NCBI GenBank assembly: GCA_028751875.1
Contig: CM054143.1
Span: forward strand, 67,727,194-67,791,193
DNA: 64,000 bases
Direction of reading: 5' to 3'
DNA from: Rapana venosa
Taxonomy: Eukaryota > Mollusca > Gastropoda > Neogastropoda > Muricidae
The translations under genes were made by a program, and so were the position numbers. Position 1 is the first letter of the stretch. Every line of letters starts with the position of its first letter. This document shows, piece by piece, positions 44,641 through 56,411 of the stretch. The notes under the pieces were generated by a model, which saw nothing but the letters and a program-made list of their open reading frames with translations, ran no database searches and was not told where the DNA came from.

Positions 44641-44898
44641 GGTGATGGAGGTACAAGTTGTGGAAGGCACTGTAGAAAGGACAGGTGCAAGCCGAATCCC
44701 TATCTTGTCATTTTGACTGAGTCATTTCGATCTGGTCATTCTGATTTTAGTCATTTTTTTTTGGATTGCCTTAATTTCTTTTAAATTTTGGATGAAAAGA
44801 AAAAAAGGGGGGTGTCGGTAAAATGAGATGAGGGGGGCGGGCTGGAATGGGTTGCCCAGCTGGAGCAATTTTTGCAGACTGTCTGAACAAGGCAAAAA
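44641..44898. other. Unassigned spacer
   Basis: Possibly more of the same LINE, but no motif can be read. Confidence 0.3.
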
Positions 44899-45050
44899 AG
44901 ACGTGTAGAAGTTCAGACAGGCTGTAGAAGTTCAGACAGGCTGTAGAAGTTCGACAGGCTGTAGAATTCAACGGGGCTGTAGAATTTCAGACGGGCTGTA
45001 ATTCAGACGGGCTGTAAAAATTTCGACGGGCTTTGAATTCAGACAGGTGG
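44899..45050. repeat. 19-bp minisatellite, about eight units
   Basis: Unit TAGAAGTTCAGACAGGCTG, with later units drifting to AATTCAGACGGGCTG. Confidence 0.92.
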
Positions 45051-45900
45051 GGGTGGCGGGCAAAGAGCTTGATTTTTGCAGACCCAAGGAGGTTTGAGTA
45101 AGAAAAAGAAGATATTTCATAGTGCAGCATTAGAATTTGGAAAGTAATAGTCTGCTGAATGAATTAAATTTGATTTGTTTTTTTTTTTAAATTTCCCGGG
45201 AGCTGTTTGTAATTCCATTTTTTGTATTTTGCCACTCCCATTGGGTTTGCCGCCATGTGATTTTTGCCATAAATTTCGGGTGTCATGGCGGCAAGGGGCA
45301 CAGGCAGGAGATGTCAGTGGCGTCGGGCTCGTCGGCAGTTGGTGGAAAAACAGTTTTGCATATTAGTGGGTTTGGTGGTAACGTTTTGTAAAGGGGTGCC
45401 CCAGCAGCTTGAAAACGGAAAATTTTTGAATTCTGGGCCCCTTAAGTTTGTGATAGGTGATACGTTTCTTCTTTCTGCCGGTTTTTTTAGTTGTGGGAAA
45501 AAGGGTGGAGTGATGAAAGGCAGTTCATTAGTGACAGATGGGTACCGAACCAAGCATGACCTAACTGTGAGTTGCTTTTTTGGGAGCTAGGAAAAAAGTG
45601 GGTTGAATAAAAAAAAGAAAGGCCTTTACATACGAAATACTGGGTTTTCAAAATGGAAGTCCCCGAGAATGAAAAGCTTTGCGGGTGAGAGGCTGAGAGT
45701 TGAGGGGGACTAAATTGTGATGAAAAAGGGGAAAATTTCAGATTTTTTTTTGGCTAGGAGGGGGACTAAAAGCGCAGAAAAAAAAAATGGAGTAAATTCA
45801 GATTGAGTTTGTAAAATTCAAAAATTAAAGGGGAGAAAGGGAAATTGGCGAAGAGAGAAAGAAGGTACCCGTGTGTCTCTGTAATCAAAAATGTCACTTC
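45051..45900. other. Unassigned, low sequence quality
   Basis: About 850 bp with stretched homopolymers. The 101-codon plus frame and the 79-codon minus frame near 45.3-45.6 kb have no recognisable domain. Nothing can be assigned. Confidence 0.35.
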
Positions 45901-45904
45901 CAGG

Positions 45905-46017
45905 AAGTTGGGGGTTGGGGGGCGTTGGGGGGGGGGCGTTGGGGGGGGGGGGGGGGGGGGTGGGGGGGGGCCCTGGGGGGGGAGGGCGCGTGGGGGGGGG
46001 GCGTTTTGGGGGGGGCA
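45905..46017 (+). repeat. G-run tract
   Basis: Over 85% G on the plus strand, in runs of up to about 20. It would form G-quadruplexes if real; length is likely unreliable because homopolymers here are distorted. Confidence 0.85.
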
Positions 46018-46267
46018 AGAAATACTTTTTCGTCAGGAGGTTTCCCGGGGGGTTATTTAGCTTTGATTTTGGCCCTTTGATTTCAGAGACTTCATAAGAA
46101 GGTTATTCTTTGGGGTTTTTTCCCAGATTTTCGTCTTCTTTTCTCTTTTTCTTCATCAGGTGTGTTGGGGGAAAAAAAAGCTTTTTCCCTTCCCCTCCGC
46201 TCCCTGAGGCAGCAGGGGAAGACACAGGGGAGGGGGGGGGGGGGCACCCCATGGGCCCTGACATTTG

Positions 46268-46510
46268 CCTGCCCCTGTCCCCTTTGGGGTTCCCCGGGAG
46301 GGCCTGTTTTCCCCCCCCCTTTGGTGTTCCCCGGGGGAAAGGCCGTTCCCCTTCTGGGGTTCCCCGGGGGAAGCCTGTCCCCCTTTGGGGTTTTCCCTGG
46401 GGGGGGCCCGTTCCCCCTTTTGGTGTTCCCTGGGGAAGGCCTGTTCCCTTTGGGTTTCCCTTTGGGGGAAAGGGCCCGTTTCCTTCTGTGTTCCCCCGGG
46501 GAAGGCCTAA
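46268..46510. repeat. About 33-bp GC-rich minisatellite
   Basis: Units contain GTTCCCCGGGGGAAGGCC, TGTTCCCCTTTGGGGT. Each has self-complementary CCCCGGGG. The period, a multiple of three, leaves an open minus-strand frame with GNTKRG and PPGKTPKG-type repeats that I do not read as a gene. Confidence 0.9.
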
Positions 46511-47169
46511 GTTTTTTGCGTGCGTTTTCTATCACAGCCTGTGTAACCCGTTTGGGAACACCACGTGACGCATTGTTTTTTTTGTTTCCCCCGCCTGTCA
46601 CTGCCCTCCTACGAAACACCAACGGACGTTGGTGGGGGGCAAGTGACATAGGGCACACATTTACCGGGCGCAGGGCAGGGCAAGGGCTCCTGAACACTAG
46701 CACAGAAAGATAAAATTGAACAACTCACAAATCAACTGCATTTTTAAAAAAAAACTTGAAATTAAAAATTTTTACCACTTTTTTTTAATGTATAAATAAA
46801 TTAAAAAATGTTCTCCCCAAAAACCAGGGCAAAAAAACAAAAAGGCAGGTACACCATTGTCCTACAGCACCTAGGGGAAAATTTCCACCCAGTGTTTGCA
46901 CAACCCCCCCACAGCCAGCTGGGTGCCATAGGCCTAAAGTGAACTCGTTTCGGGATGTGGAGAAAAAAAACCCACTCATGTGCGTTTTTCTTAAACCGTT
47001 ACGTTTTTTCATGCAGTTTTCTCATTTTTTATACACACATACACACCCATAATTTATTTTTGTTTTTGTGATGTTCAATTAGTTTTTATTCATTCTGTTT
47101 TCTGACACTTTTTGTTATTGTTTATTTCTTGTTTTGATACTTTTCCCATCTAAAATCATAAATTTGAAT
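46511..47169. other. Unassigned DNA
   Basis: No recognisable gene, RNA or repeat; A/T homopolymers are frequent. Confidence 0.35.
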
Positions 47170-47184
47170 AGACGTTAAAATGAA

Positions 47185-47375
47185 GATATCACACAACACA
47201 CCCACCCAACACCCACACACACCCCCCCACACACACCAACACCACACAAACACACACACACTACAAACTACACACGATAGATAATAATAGATAGAAGATA
47301 GATGATAGAAAAGAAGATGATAATAAAAGATGATAGAAGATAATAGATAATAATAGATAGATATAGATAATGATA
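47185..47375. repeat. CA tract followed by GATA/GATAATA repeat
   Basis: CA/CCCA repeats up to about 47270, then GATAGATAATAATAGATAG-type words for 100 bp. Confidence 0.9.
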
Positions 47376-47461
47376 ATACGGGGAGGGGGCACTCAGGGGC
47401 AAACACTCGCTTTCAGCCAGCAAAATTCGGTGTGGTTACCAGTTTGGGTGGTGACCGTTTT

Positions 47462-47612
47462 GCGCCTTGCTTCAGTAAAGTCCCCCAGTTCCCCCGCGTA
47501 AAGGGGACCGCCCTTTAGGGTCAGGAAGGGAAAGCAGCGAGGGGGGGAATGGGCGCCGCCCTCACTATGGTGCCCCAAGGGGAAAATGAGGTTTGACCCT
47601 CGCTCCCCCATA
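47462..47612 (+). repeat. Short dispersed repeat (SINE-like), copy 1
   Basis: This shares GCGCCTTG-CTCAGTA, TCCCCCAGTT, AGGG-AGGGAAAG, CAGCGAGG, GGCGCCGCCC and CCTCGC-CCCCC with 53709-53873, same strand. Length near 150-165 bp and GC-rich composition differ from the surroundings. No clear A/B box is seen, so SINE status is only a guess. Confidence 0.7.
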
Positions 47613-47629
47613 CCCCATGATGATGGGAT

Positions 47630-48030
47630 ATATATTAAAAAGGGGCCATTAAAAAAAATATTATAATATAATATTATAATATATAAAAATAAATAACTTA
47701 ATTTATAATTATTTTTATTTTTTTATATAAATATATAAAAATTTACTTATAATATAATTTTAAATTTTTTTTATTTTTTAAAATATGAAGTGATATTAAA
47801 ATAGTAAACTTGTGTCTCTTTTCTATTTGAAGTTATTTGGAAGTTTAAAAACCCAAAATGAAATGTAGCTTGTTGTGTGTTTTTGGAATGAATGTCAATG
47901 TACCTTCAGTATTGTAATTGCCCTTTGAGATGATTAATGTTTTTTTACTTGGATTGACTTACTTAAGTACTTTTTTGACATTTGGGAAAAGGTTTTAAAA
48001 GTGTGCCAAGATGTCATGTTTTCTCGCGCG
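47630..48030. other. A/T-rich spacer, no gene
   Basis: ATATTATAATATAATATT-like words up to 47780, then unique A/T-rich sequence. No coding signature. Confidence 0.5.
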
Positions 48031-48039
48031 CGCTTGCCC

Positions 48040-48180
48040 CACCCGCACACAAACCCACACAACACACAAAACCCACACCAACCCACCCACACACACTACA
48101 CACACCTACATGCACTACAAAAAACATACAAAACACAAACCACATGCACACACTACACACACATACAAACAAAAAAACCA
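48040..48180. repeat. CA-rich tract
   Basis: CACACA with CCACACC and ACTACA interruptions, at the place where L2-like copies carry a CA run in minus orientation. Confidence 0.8.
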
Positions 48181-48199
48181 CAAGCAACCCCAAAAAATT

Positions 48200-49121
48200 T
48201 TTATCCGACAGGGAATTTTGGCTGTTGAGGTTAGGGACAGAAATGAGAGAAACAAGAGGGGAGAATTTAGGTTTTAAATAAAAAATCTTGGGCGGATTTT
48301 TAAAGTGTCATAATAGCTTTTGGCGAAGGGGGAGAGGCATGTCCCTTCCCGAACGAGGACCGAAATAGGAAAAAGCGCACCAACAGTGGATTGGTTGAAT
48401 CTCGGGATTGAGGCACAAGGATCGCGCAAGCGGAGGGAAGGAAGGAGGTAAGGGGAAGCATTTACAGAGGAGGATTTTTTGGGGGGACACTGTAACAGAG
48501 GGAATGATTTAAGTTTTCTCTTTGTGGGCCCGGGACCAGTGGAGAGATCGCAAAGATTTAAAGTGCCAGATTTTTTTCTTTCTGAGATAGGGGAAGCGGA
48601 TTTTTGTTTGTTGGAAAGGGGGTGGATTTAGATGCTGGAACCCCCCAGAAGGAATTGCAAAGTCCAGACGTAGGAATGAAACGTGACAAGTTTGGATGCT
48701 GCATCAGTGGGGCAGGTACTTTTGAATTGCACGAACGCCGCAATTGAATAGATGACTGGAGGTCAGGGAAGAATTTTTTCAAGAGAGTTTTTTGGCCTTT
48801 AGATATTTCACAGCAGTGGGTTTAAACGAAGAGGTTTTGCCAAAGTCATTGAAGCTGTTATGATGGAAGAGAGTTTGTGTTTCGAGCATGGTTCGGTTTT
48901 ACTCTTTAGCTGTAACTTGTTTGTACATCCAGTTTGGATACCCGAAGCATGGACATATTTGTCAAGGAAAAACAGATTTTCAGCAGTACCATGCAAGAAT
49001 TGAGGCATCTGCATAAATGATGGTTTTCGATGACAATTTTTTAAATTTTGAAAGTAGAGCGAAGAACAGGCCAAAATTGATCCCTGTGGGCCTCCCATTC
49101 CAGTTTGGCAGGGATTGATGG
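48200..49121 (-). mobile_element. L2/CR1-like LINE copy 10, left part
   Basis: Complementary landmarks in order: GTTAGGGACAGAAATGAGAG, TTTTGGCGAAGGGGGAGAGG, GATGCTGCATCAGTGG, then the KHKLSSI region and the palm block ending at CTGTGGGCC-CCATTCCAGTTT (the complement of KLE-GVPQG). The frame is broken by many indels. RTE-A copy 3 interrupts it at about 49,121. Confidence 0.82.
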
Positions 49122-51432
49122 ATCCTTACAACCAATGGGCTGGAACAGTTGGGCGTTTGGGAAAGGAAGAACCAACGACAGGGGACTACGTTGTGGATTT
49201 GCCCCGATCCCCAAAACTACCATTCCATACCCTTATCCCCCCCAACAGTCAAAGGGGGGAAACTTGCATGCGCCAAACGGCAAGACCCATAACCAAAATT
49301 TCATCTTAACACCTCGGCGCTTTAAATCCCGCCAACAGAGCCAAACAAAAACCCACCTGGAGCGACATAGGGCGACCACGACCCTTTTGCTCTGGGATTT
49401 AAAATAAGCTGAAGAAAAACAGCCTGCAAACCCACGTATCAAATATGACGTGGACAAAATGAAAGATCCAGATTCGAGGGGGATTTCCAAAACAAACTGG
49501 CGGGACGTTTTCGGCATTTAACCCCCCCTGGCAATGACACCAATGACTCACCCAAAAACTTTTGAGGGAGTCCGAGAACACAAAGGGGGTACTCGGTCGC
49601 AGAGGGAAAAAACACCAGCCATGGACTCCAATGACACTTGGACCTCTGCGATACAAGAAGAGCATGAAACCAACCAGGTCTTCCCAACCCCAAAAAATAC
49701 CGGGAGGCCAACAAACTTTTGAAAAATCATGTTAAAGGCCAGAGAGAAATGGATCAGTGATCAATGTTAGAGATCGAAAAAACATGAAAGTGGGGAAAAG
49801 TAAAAAGATACGACCACCCTAAGAAAAACCCCAAAACCCCCTTCAAACCCAAAAAATCGTACTGAAAACGATCCAAAACCTCCTCACAGAAAGCTAGTGC
49901 ATTTAACATTGGGCTGAGTATTGTCAAGAACTATAAACACCCAATCCAACCTGACCCAAAGCATAATAGGGAGAAGCACAAAATGAAGGTACCCCCCGCC
50001 ATTTTCCTTACTGAGGGGAAAAGTGGAAGAAGCCATCCGCAGTTTTCCCGTGGAAAGTCCCCGGGGCAGACCAACAACCACAGGTGTCAAACAAGGGCAA
50101 AAAATTATCACACCTGTTACAGCTTTGTAGAAAAATTTGGGAGACAAAAAAGTGGCCAACAGATTGCCCAACATCACATACCCCAGCCCAAAAGGGGGAA
50201 TTTTCGCCAATGCCAAAACTATAGAAAATCATTCCCTCAGCCCGCAGCAAGACCATGCTCAAAATTATTTTGAATCGACTCAAGAAGGAGGCAGAAAAAC
50301 ACTTGCAAAGGGAAAAAGTGGGTTTCAGGGGGGCAGGAGCACAACGAACAATTTTTTAAATGAATCCTATGGAAAAACATCTTCAAAAATCAAGGACCCG
50401 TTCCCAACTTCATCGACTAAAAAAAGGCTTTTGACAGAGATGGCACGAAAGGGCCGGGCAAATCCCCGAAGTTTGGCATGAAGAAAGGCTTGCAAACCAT
50501 TCAAACACTATACAACACTGCAAGCAGTGCATCCTTCGAACAAACGGTCGAAAACTACTTCAAAAACCCCAGTTGGGGTCCGAAAAAGGGTGCCTGTTGT
50601 CTCCCGTCCCGTTTAATTGTTCGGGAAAGCATTTTGAAGAGACCCCCATATTCCCTCTCCATCTCCATTTGGGGGCAGACCCCCCAACAACTTGCGGGTT
50701 TTCCGATGCATTGACCCATGGGCGGAAGTAACCCGACTGCAAGATCTTTTCACAAGACTTGGAAAGAGGGAGCATAGGGATGGATGTGACTCAGAGAAAA
50801 GTAAAGTACCTGGAACAGCACAGCAACGCCACTGCAAAATTTACATGAACGGCCAGAAAATGGAGGGGTAAGCTTTTAAAAACCTTGGGGCTACACCACA
50901 AAGGAGGGGGATCACAACAAACAAAGTCAGAATAGCCCGGGAAAAATCTTCCATGCAAAACTCACCACCATAGAAAAGTAAAGGATCAGTTTCCCCCAAA
51001 CAAACTAAAATTTTATAAACCCTAAATTTAAAATATCCTCGTACGGAAGTGAAACCTGACATTTCCCCTGAAACGCAAAACGAATCCATCATTTTAAACA
51101 AAATGCCCTAGAAAACTGTGGGGGAAAACCTGGGGACGAAAGCCCGAATTTGTCAAGAGCCAAATAACACGGGGGCCGGGGCCACAGGAACCCCTTCTCA
51201 CCTCGTAAGAAGAAAAAGCTGACTGGTTCGCCACGTCACCCGCCACAACATCTGCCAAAAAAAAATTCTGCAGGGAACACTCGAAGGGGCGAAAGAGGGG
51301 AAAACGAACAATTCATGGGTGGGCAACTCAGAGAATGGACCCGGGTGAAATACTCGGCACTTTTGCGCAGAGCCGGGGACCCAGTGGTGGAGGGGGTTAC
51401 CTTCGCGTGTCTCCCCCGCTGCCAGGGCACGG
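49122..51432 (+). mobile_element. RTE-A copy 3, nested in L2-like copy 10
   Basis: Plus-strand pieces follow RTE order: GWNSWAFGKGRTNDRGLR, NGKTHNQNFIL and RRFKSRQQ of the endonuclease; QGGR, FID-KKAFD and TLYNTASSASF of the RT; and LQGTLEG-KEGKTNNSWVG near the C-terminus. It is 5'-truncated inside the endonuclease and lies opposite in orientation to its host. Approximate edges: L2 sequence stops near GGCAGGGATTGATGGA and resumes near TGATATGATAGAATTTTG. The copy is heavily damaged by indels. Confidence 0.8.
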
Positions 51433-51900
51433 ACTGATATGATAGAATTTTGTTTTTCTGCAACTTTTTTGGAATCGGTCTTAAGGTATAAAAATGAACC
51501 GGTGGGGCTTGCCCTTTTTACCCCAAAAATTTTTGGAAACGGGAAAATAAGAATTTAGTGGTCTATGTGTTTAAGAAGAAAACGGGAAAGTTGAAGGGAG
51601 ATTTTCCCCAGTCAGAGGCGTGTTAGAAGCGTGTTTAATTTAAAGGGTTTTGGGCTAGGGGGGTTCAGTGTTGGTTGGCACGATGGGAGATGAAAAGGGA
51701 GAAGGGACTGTTGGGGAAGGTGGCTTTATTTTTCAGAAAAACTTTTTGAAGGGTTTTTGAGTAAACGGTAGTTTGGGGAAAGGCTAAATTTTCCGAATGT
51801 TAGGGTCGATGCGTGTTCTTTTTTAGAGTTTTAACTATTTCAGTTTTAAAGTGGTGAATAGTGTCGTAATCCGAACAAAGGGGGGTACATGTCTGCATTT
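51433..51900 (-). mobile_element. L2/CR1-like LINE copy 10, right part
   Basis: The host LINE resumes with the complement of the SYLTDRF region (TTGGAATCGGTCTT), then GGGAGATTTTCCCCAGTCAG (complement of DSGKISL), then GTTGGTTGGCACGATGGGAG (complement of the YRPNHST region) and the VLEKVV block. These lie in correct continuation of 48200-49121. Confidence 0.8.
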
Positions 51901-53708
51901 AAAAAGGGGGCCAGACAAAGGAAAAAGCGAATTACAATCTACCATTTTCCCCCACTTTGTTTTTGTCACGTGCAGGGTCAAGTCACGAGCTGTAATACTG
52001 TTTTAATGAACAAGAAGAACAGAAAAACAAAAACCAAAAAAAAGGAAAAAGAAGAAAAATATTAGTAAAACAGCTTAATTTAAAAGGGTTCGGAATAGTG
52101 ACCAAATCAATACACTATTTGGCAATGAGCAGGGGGCAAATTGACTAACATGCATCAAAGTGAAAATTTTGGGGGGAAATTACAAATATTTTAAAAAAAA
52201 GCGGGAAAAAAAAATTAAAAACATTTTGTTCAGGCTTTTAAAACGAAAAAACTATAAAAGCAAAACCCCCTTTTCCAATGAAAACTTACAGAAAAACAAG
52301 AGGCAGACATCTCTCTCTCTCTCTCTCTTCTCTCTCCCTTTTCTCTCTCCTCTCCTCTCTCCTCCCCTCTCTCCTTTTCCTCTCTCTCTCTACAGCACTT
52401 TAATAGAAGACCAAAAGGGTTGCAGAAAAAAAAAATAAAAGGAGAAATTTTAAGCAAGTTTCAAGCAGAATTTTTCCACAGTAGACCCCCATGTTTACAC
52501 TTTTCGCATTCATTAAAAAAACAAATTTTTCTAAAAGAAATTATAGTTGCTTTATAAATTTTAGAAGGTTTTCGACTCTGTCAACAAAAGTTTTTTTTTA
52601 GTGTTGTTTAAAAATTTTTTTGGTGAAAAACGTACAGATGTGTTGTGAGTATGTTTGTTTGGGGAAAGCAAAGTGCGTTCAGGGGGTCGTTATCAAATTT
52701 AATCAAAAGTCAGTGGATGAAACTAGGTGATGTTTGCATCCTATTTTTTTTTCCTTTTTTAAAGAACCTTGACAAAAGAACTAGAGCGAAAAACAGGTGC
52801 AACATTTTTTTGATGTTCTTGAATCTTCAATTGTGTTAGCGGGTATAAATTTTTAAAGTTGGAAACTGTAAATTGGGCTCAGAAACATTGAAAAGTTTTT
52901 CATAGGGCTAACAAAGAGTAACAATATTGTAAATTTTTAAAGGGTGGGGGTTTTGCAATGAGAGAAAATGGGCAAAAGGTGGGAACTGTGATTCTTGGTT
53001 TAATAATATAAATAATTTTGGGTTATACTTTTTAAATCGTTTAAGCTTTACATTTGCGTGTAAAGACCCGGGAATTAGAGCAAAAAAGCTTCTTTTGTAA
53101 ATAAGAAGTTAAACTTTGTTAAAAACGAATCCTTTCTTGTTTCAAAATTATTTGTGCCCAAAATTTAACCTTATTGCAGATGGAGCTGGAAAACTGGGGT
53201 TGTATCTGCTGCCCAAAAAAACCCGTGAGAAAAACCATTAAATTTTCGTTGAAAAATTTCTGGAGTGTCCCAAGACACCAAATGATCTTTTTTTAAGGGA
53301 AACAGCAAGGAAACCCCCGTAGCTTTCGTGTTAATGGGTACAATTGGATATAAAAACTAAAATGAATTTCAAAAGATCGCCCTTTAAAGCATTAAAAAAA
53401 AGTTGTTAATTTCGATATAAGGGAAAATCAATTGGGGTTCAAAAAAAAAAAATACAATTATTGAATTGGGTTTTTGGGGCCGTGGTTAAACCAAGGGGTT
53501 GGGATTCAAGATTCAAGATTTTTTTTCAACAAAAAACCCCAAGAGGTACATGAAATTAAACAAAAAACTTGCGGGTGGGGCGTGTGAAAAAAAATCACAC
53601 ACAAATTCCCCTCCAAAATGAAGTACAAAAATTTTGGACTGAAAAGTGACAGACCCTTTTACAACACAGGAAAGGGACGCAAAAAACATATCCCGAATAC
53701 CTCCTTTG
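51901..53708. other. Unassigned, low sequence quality
   Basis: About 1.8 kb with distorted homopolymers. A CT tract lies at 52308-52396. GATTCAAGATTCAAGA at 53502-53518 looks like a LINE 3' simple-repeat tail in minus orientation, but no coding part could be tied to it. Confidence 0.4.
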
Positions 53709-53873
53709 CGCGCCTTGGCTCAGTACATTTTCCCCCAGTTCAACCCACTGTAAAATGGGGACCTGCCCCTTAGGGCAGGGAAAGGTAAAGCAGCGAGGAA
53801 GGGAAGGGGGGCCGCCCCATAGCTGGGCCCCAAGAAGTAGGGCTCTGCGCCTCGCCCCCCCACGACCTTTTAG
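53709..53873 (+). repeat. Short dispersed repeat (SINE-like), copy 2
   Basis: Second copy of the repeat at 47462-47612, in the same orientation and slightly better preserved (CCTTGGCTCAGTACATTTTC, AAAGCAGCGAGGAAGGGAA). Confidence 0.7.
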
Positions 53874-54599
53874 GTTTTTGGGGTCCTTTACCTTTACCTC
53901 CCTAACTGCTCTTCTCCCCTTTTTTCTCTCTCTCTCCCAGCACAAAACCCCGCGCAACGCAAAGGCATCCACACACACCACGTACAGGGAGCAACAAAAC
54001 CCAAGAACCCGCCCTTCCCCCCCCCCCCCCCCCCTCCTGGTCCCACAAAAAAAACCTCGTGCACCCACGCACGCAGGAAGCATTTCAAAACTAAAGCCAG
54101 GCAAACAATTCAAATGAAAATACAAAATTCTCCCCAGGCAACTACCCATGTGATTGGACCCCCCTGCCCCAGAAAGCACAACCAGAAATGATACCCAATG
54201 CGCACACAAATGTGGACACACACACACACCATCACGCCCGGGGGGTGTAGATGCCACCACAAAAGACTGGCCCTTCAACTACCAAAAAGGAAATTAGCTT
54301 TAACCCCAAATTTAAAATGCACTGGTGTCACTAAAAGATGTCAAAACAAATTTTCATTATTTCTTTTAGGAATTTTATAACTTTTATAAGCAGGATTTTT
54401 TTTGAACTAAACAATTCGTGTAACTTCTAACATTTGGGGTTTTTTTTATACCCTTTTTATAAATTTGTTTTTTCCCCAAAAGAAATTTACATTTGGGAAT
54501 AGAAATGGAAACATCCCTAGCCCCTTTTTAAATTTTTAAACAGATTCCTTTGTTAGGAAAACATTTTTCTTATTCTGCCAATTTTAATTTTTAATAAAA
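53874..54599. other. Unassigned DNA
   Basis: Mixed sequence with a C run at 54018-54034. The 227-codon minus frame spanning 53.6-54.3 kb overlaps the dispersed repeat and shows no domain; I do not treat it as a gene. Confidence 0.4.
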
Positions 54600-55766
54600 A
54601 TAATATAATATGGAATTTTTATAGCGCAATCTTGTAAAAAAAAAAACAAATCAAAGCCCTTTCAACAATATTTTTAGGCATGCAACCCCTTTAAAAATAA
54701 AAAAACAAAGATTTCAAAACCATTCGCGCACGCTGCACCACACACACGCACGCACACCCACACAACACAAAACCCACAACACAACACACACACACACAAC
54801 GGAAAAACACTTAGAAGGGGGAAAAAACTGTTTAAAATTTTGGGGGCAAATTTGGGGGAAAACCTCAGTAGGAAACAAGTGTTTTGTTCGGGTTTTAAGG
54901 GATCAAGTGAAGGCTTTTGTCGTAGTGAAAGAGGGAGGCTTTTCCGGGGGGAGGACCAGAACAGAGAAGGGCAACGGGCCCAGTGGTTTGTTTTTATTGG
55001 GTGTTCGAAAGCACAAAAAATACGCGGCTGAACGAAGGGAAAAGGGAAGGGTGTACAGATGAAAACAGTTCGGATAAGGGGGGGCAGATTTGTGGAGACA
55101 TTTGAAACAGAGGGGATTGATTTTTTATCCCTCTTTGTGAGACAGGCACCCTGAAGATTCGCAGAAGAGGGGGATGTGTTCGATTTGTTCTTTTTAGGGC
55201 CATCGGCTGTAGGTTTTTGTAGCTTGAAGAAGTGGATAATATGCTGGTAGGCCCGCCCAAAAAAGAATTACAGTATCAAAAAGTGAAAAAAGGAGATGTG
55301 ACAAGCTTTGGGAATTTTCATCAGTGGCAGATACTTGCGAAACGCGCTTATGCGCCTAATTGATAGTACAAGACTGGCGGTCTGGGGGATGAATTTTTTA
55401 TAGGGAAATGTGTTGTCAAGAACACTCCCAAATACTTTCCCAAATGACAAAGGAACTGGGCGTATTGCCCAAATCTATTGAGTTTTTGCGATAGAGGGAA
55501 ATGATGTTGGGTCCCTATAACAGGTTTCGGGTTTTTTCGGAATTTAATTGTAATTTTTCTGAGTCACCAGTTTTTAATGTCTTGAAGGGAGTAGGACATT
55601 TTGTCAGGGGGAAGGAAGTTTAACGTATCACTGCACTGAAGGGTATCATCGGCATAGAAATGATGACAATATGGTGGTTTTTTTTATATGTGAGAGTGGA
55701 CAGTGTAGAGAGTAAAAAGAACAGAATCCAGGGCTGACCCCGCGGACCCACATTCCATTTTGGGTG
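54600..55766 (-). mobile_element. L2/CR1-like LINE copy 11
   Basis: The copy runs from its tail (complement of TATATAAATTCC, then AATCTTGTAAAAAA) through a CA run (54733-54802) and all C-terminal blocks to the complement of KMECGVPRG at its right edge. It is 5'-truncated there. Beyond 55766 a different LINE is read on the same strand, so this copy sits inside that element. Confidence 0.85.
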
Positions 55767-55996
55767 GAAAAAGTGATTTAACGTTCGAAATTGAATAAAA
55801 GTTAATGACAAATTACAGGAAAATCGTCAGAAACTTCAAAGCAGAAAAACCTTTTTTAAAAAGCTATAAATAAGAAAATTCGTTTTTTATCTCATGAGAA
55901 AACCATTGTTTTAAATACTGATCTTGTAAACTACGTTTAACTTTGGCTTTAAACCATTCAGATGAAACATTGAGATCAAACTGATTCTGCCAAATG
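55767..55996 (-). mobile_element. LINE-B1 remnant, downstream piece
   Basis: The minus strand reads WQNQFDLNVSSEWFKAKVKR, SLQDQYLKQWFSHE, then a FIQFRTLNH segment. W--K-K--L-DQ--Q-W is the hallmark of the region behind the RT in one group of invertebrate LINEs. It continues the frame that breaks off at 57165: with the intervening L2-like copy removed the reading is SGIWQNQFD. Confidence 0.8.
55992..55996. repeat. Target-site duplication of L2-like copy 12
   Basis: AAATG occurs here and again at 57165-57169, on either side of copy 12. Confidence 0.7.
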
Positions 55997-56013
55997 AAGA
56001 TATTGAAAATTGG

Positions 56014-56411
56014 ATGACACAGAACAAATTACAGCTAAATGCAGATAAAACCGAAGCCATGCTTGTAGGGACCAAACACAAACTCTCTTCCATTACAACA
56101 GCTTCAATAGAACTTGGCAATGCATCAGTCCCTCTATCCACTGCTGTGAAGTACCTAGGTGTTGTTATCGACAACACACTCTCTATGCAAAAATTCATCA
56201 CCCAGACCTGTCAGTCGTGCTATACTGATAGGTTACGGCGTATTAGTGCAATTCGAAAGTACCTGTCCACCAATGCAACAGCCAAACTTGTCACTTCTCT
56301 CATTCTCTCACGTCTGGACTATTGCAATTCTCTTTTGTCTGGTCTGCCAGCATCATCTATCCACTCCCTTCAATGTATACAAAACTCCGCAGCTCGACTA
56401 GTTCTCAGAAA
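56014..56411 (+). pseudogene. L2-like RT C-terminal region, first half
   Basis: MTQNKLQLNADKTEAMLVG, STAVKYLGVVIDNTLSMQKF, RRISAIRKYLSTNATAKLV and LDYCNSLLSGLPASSIHSL run without a stop until the inserted 98-bp element breaks the frame after RLVLR. The original Met lies far upstream in complete copies. Confidence 0.88.

Noticed and set aside
45845..46080. Glycine-rich protein
   Set aside because: It is the translation of a G homopolymer tract of doubtful length.
53595..54278. 227-codon minus-strand protein
   Set aside because: It overlaps a dispersed repeat and CA/C-rich DNA, contains no domain, and depends on uncertain homopolymer lengths.
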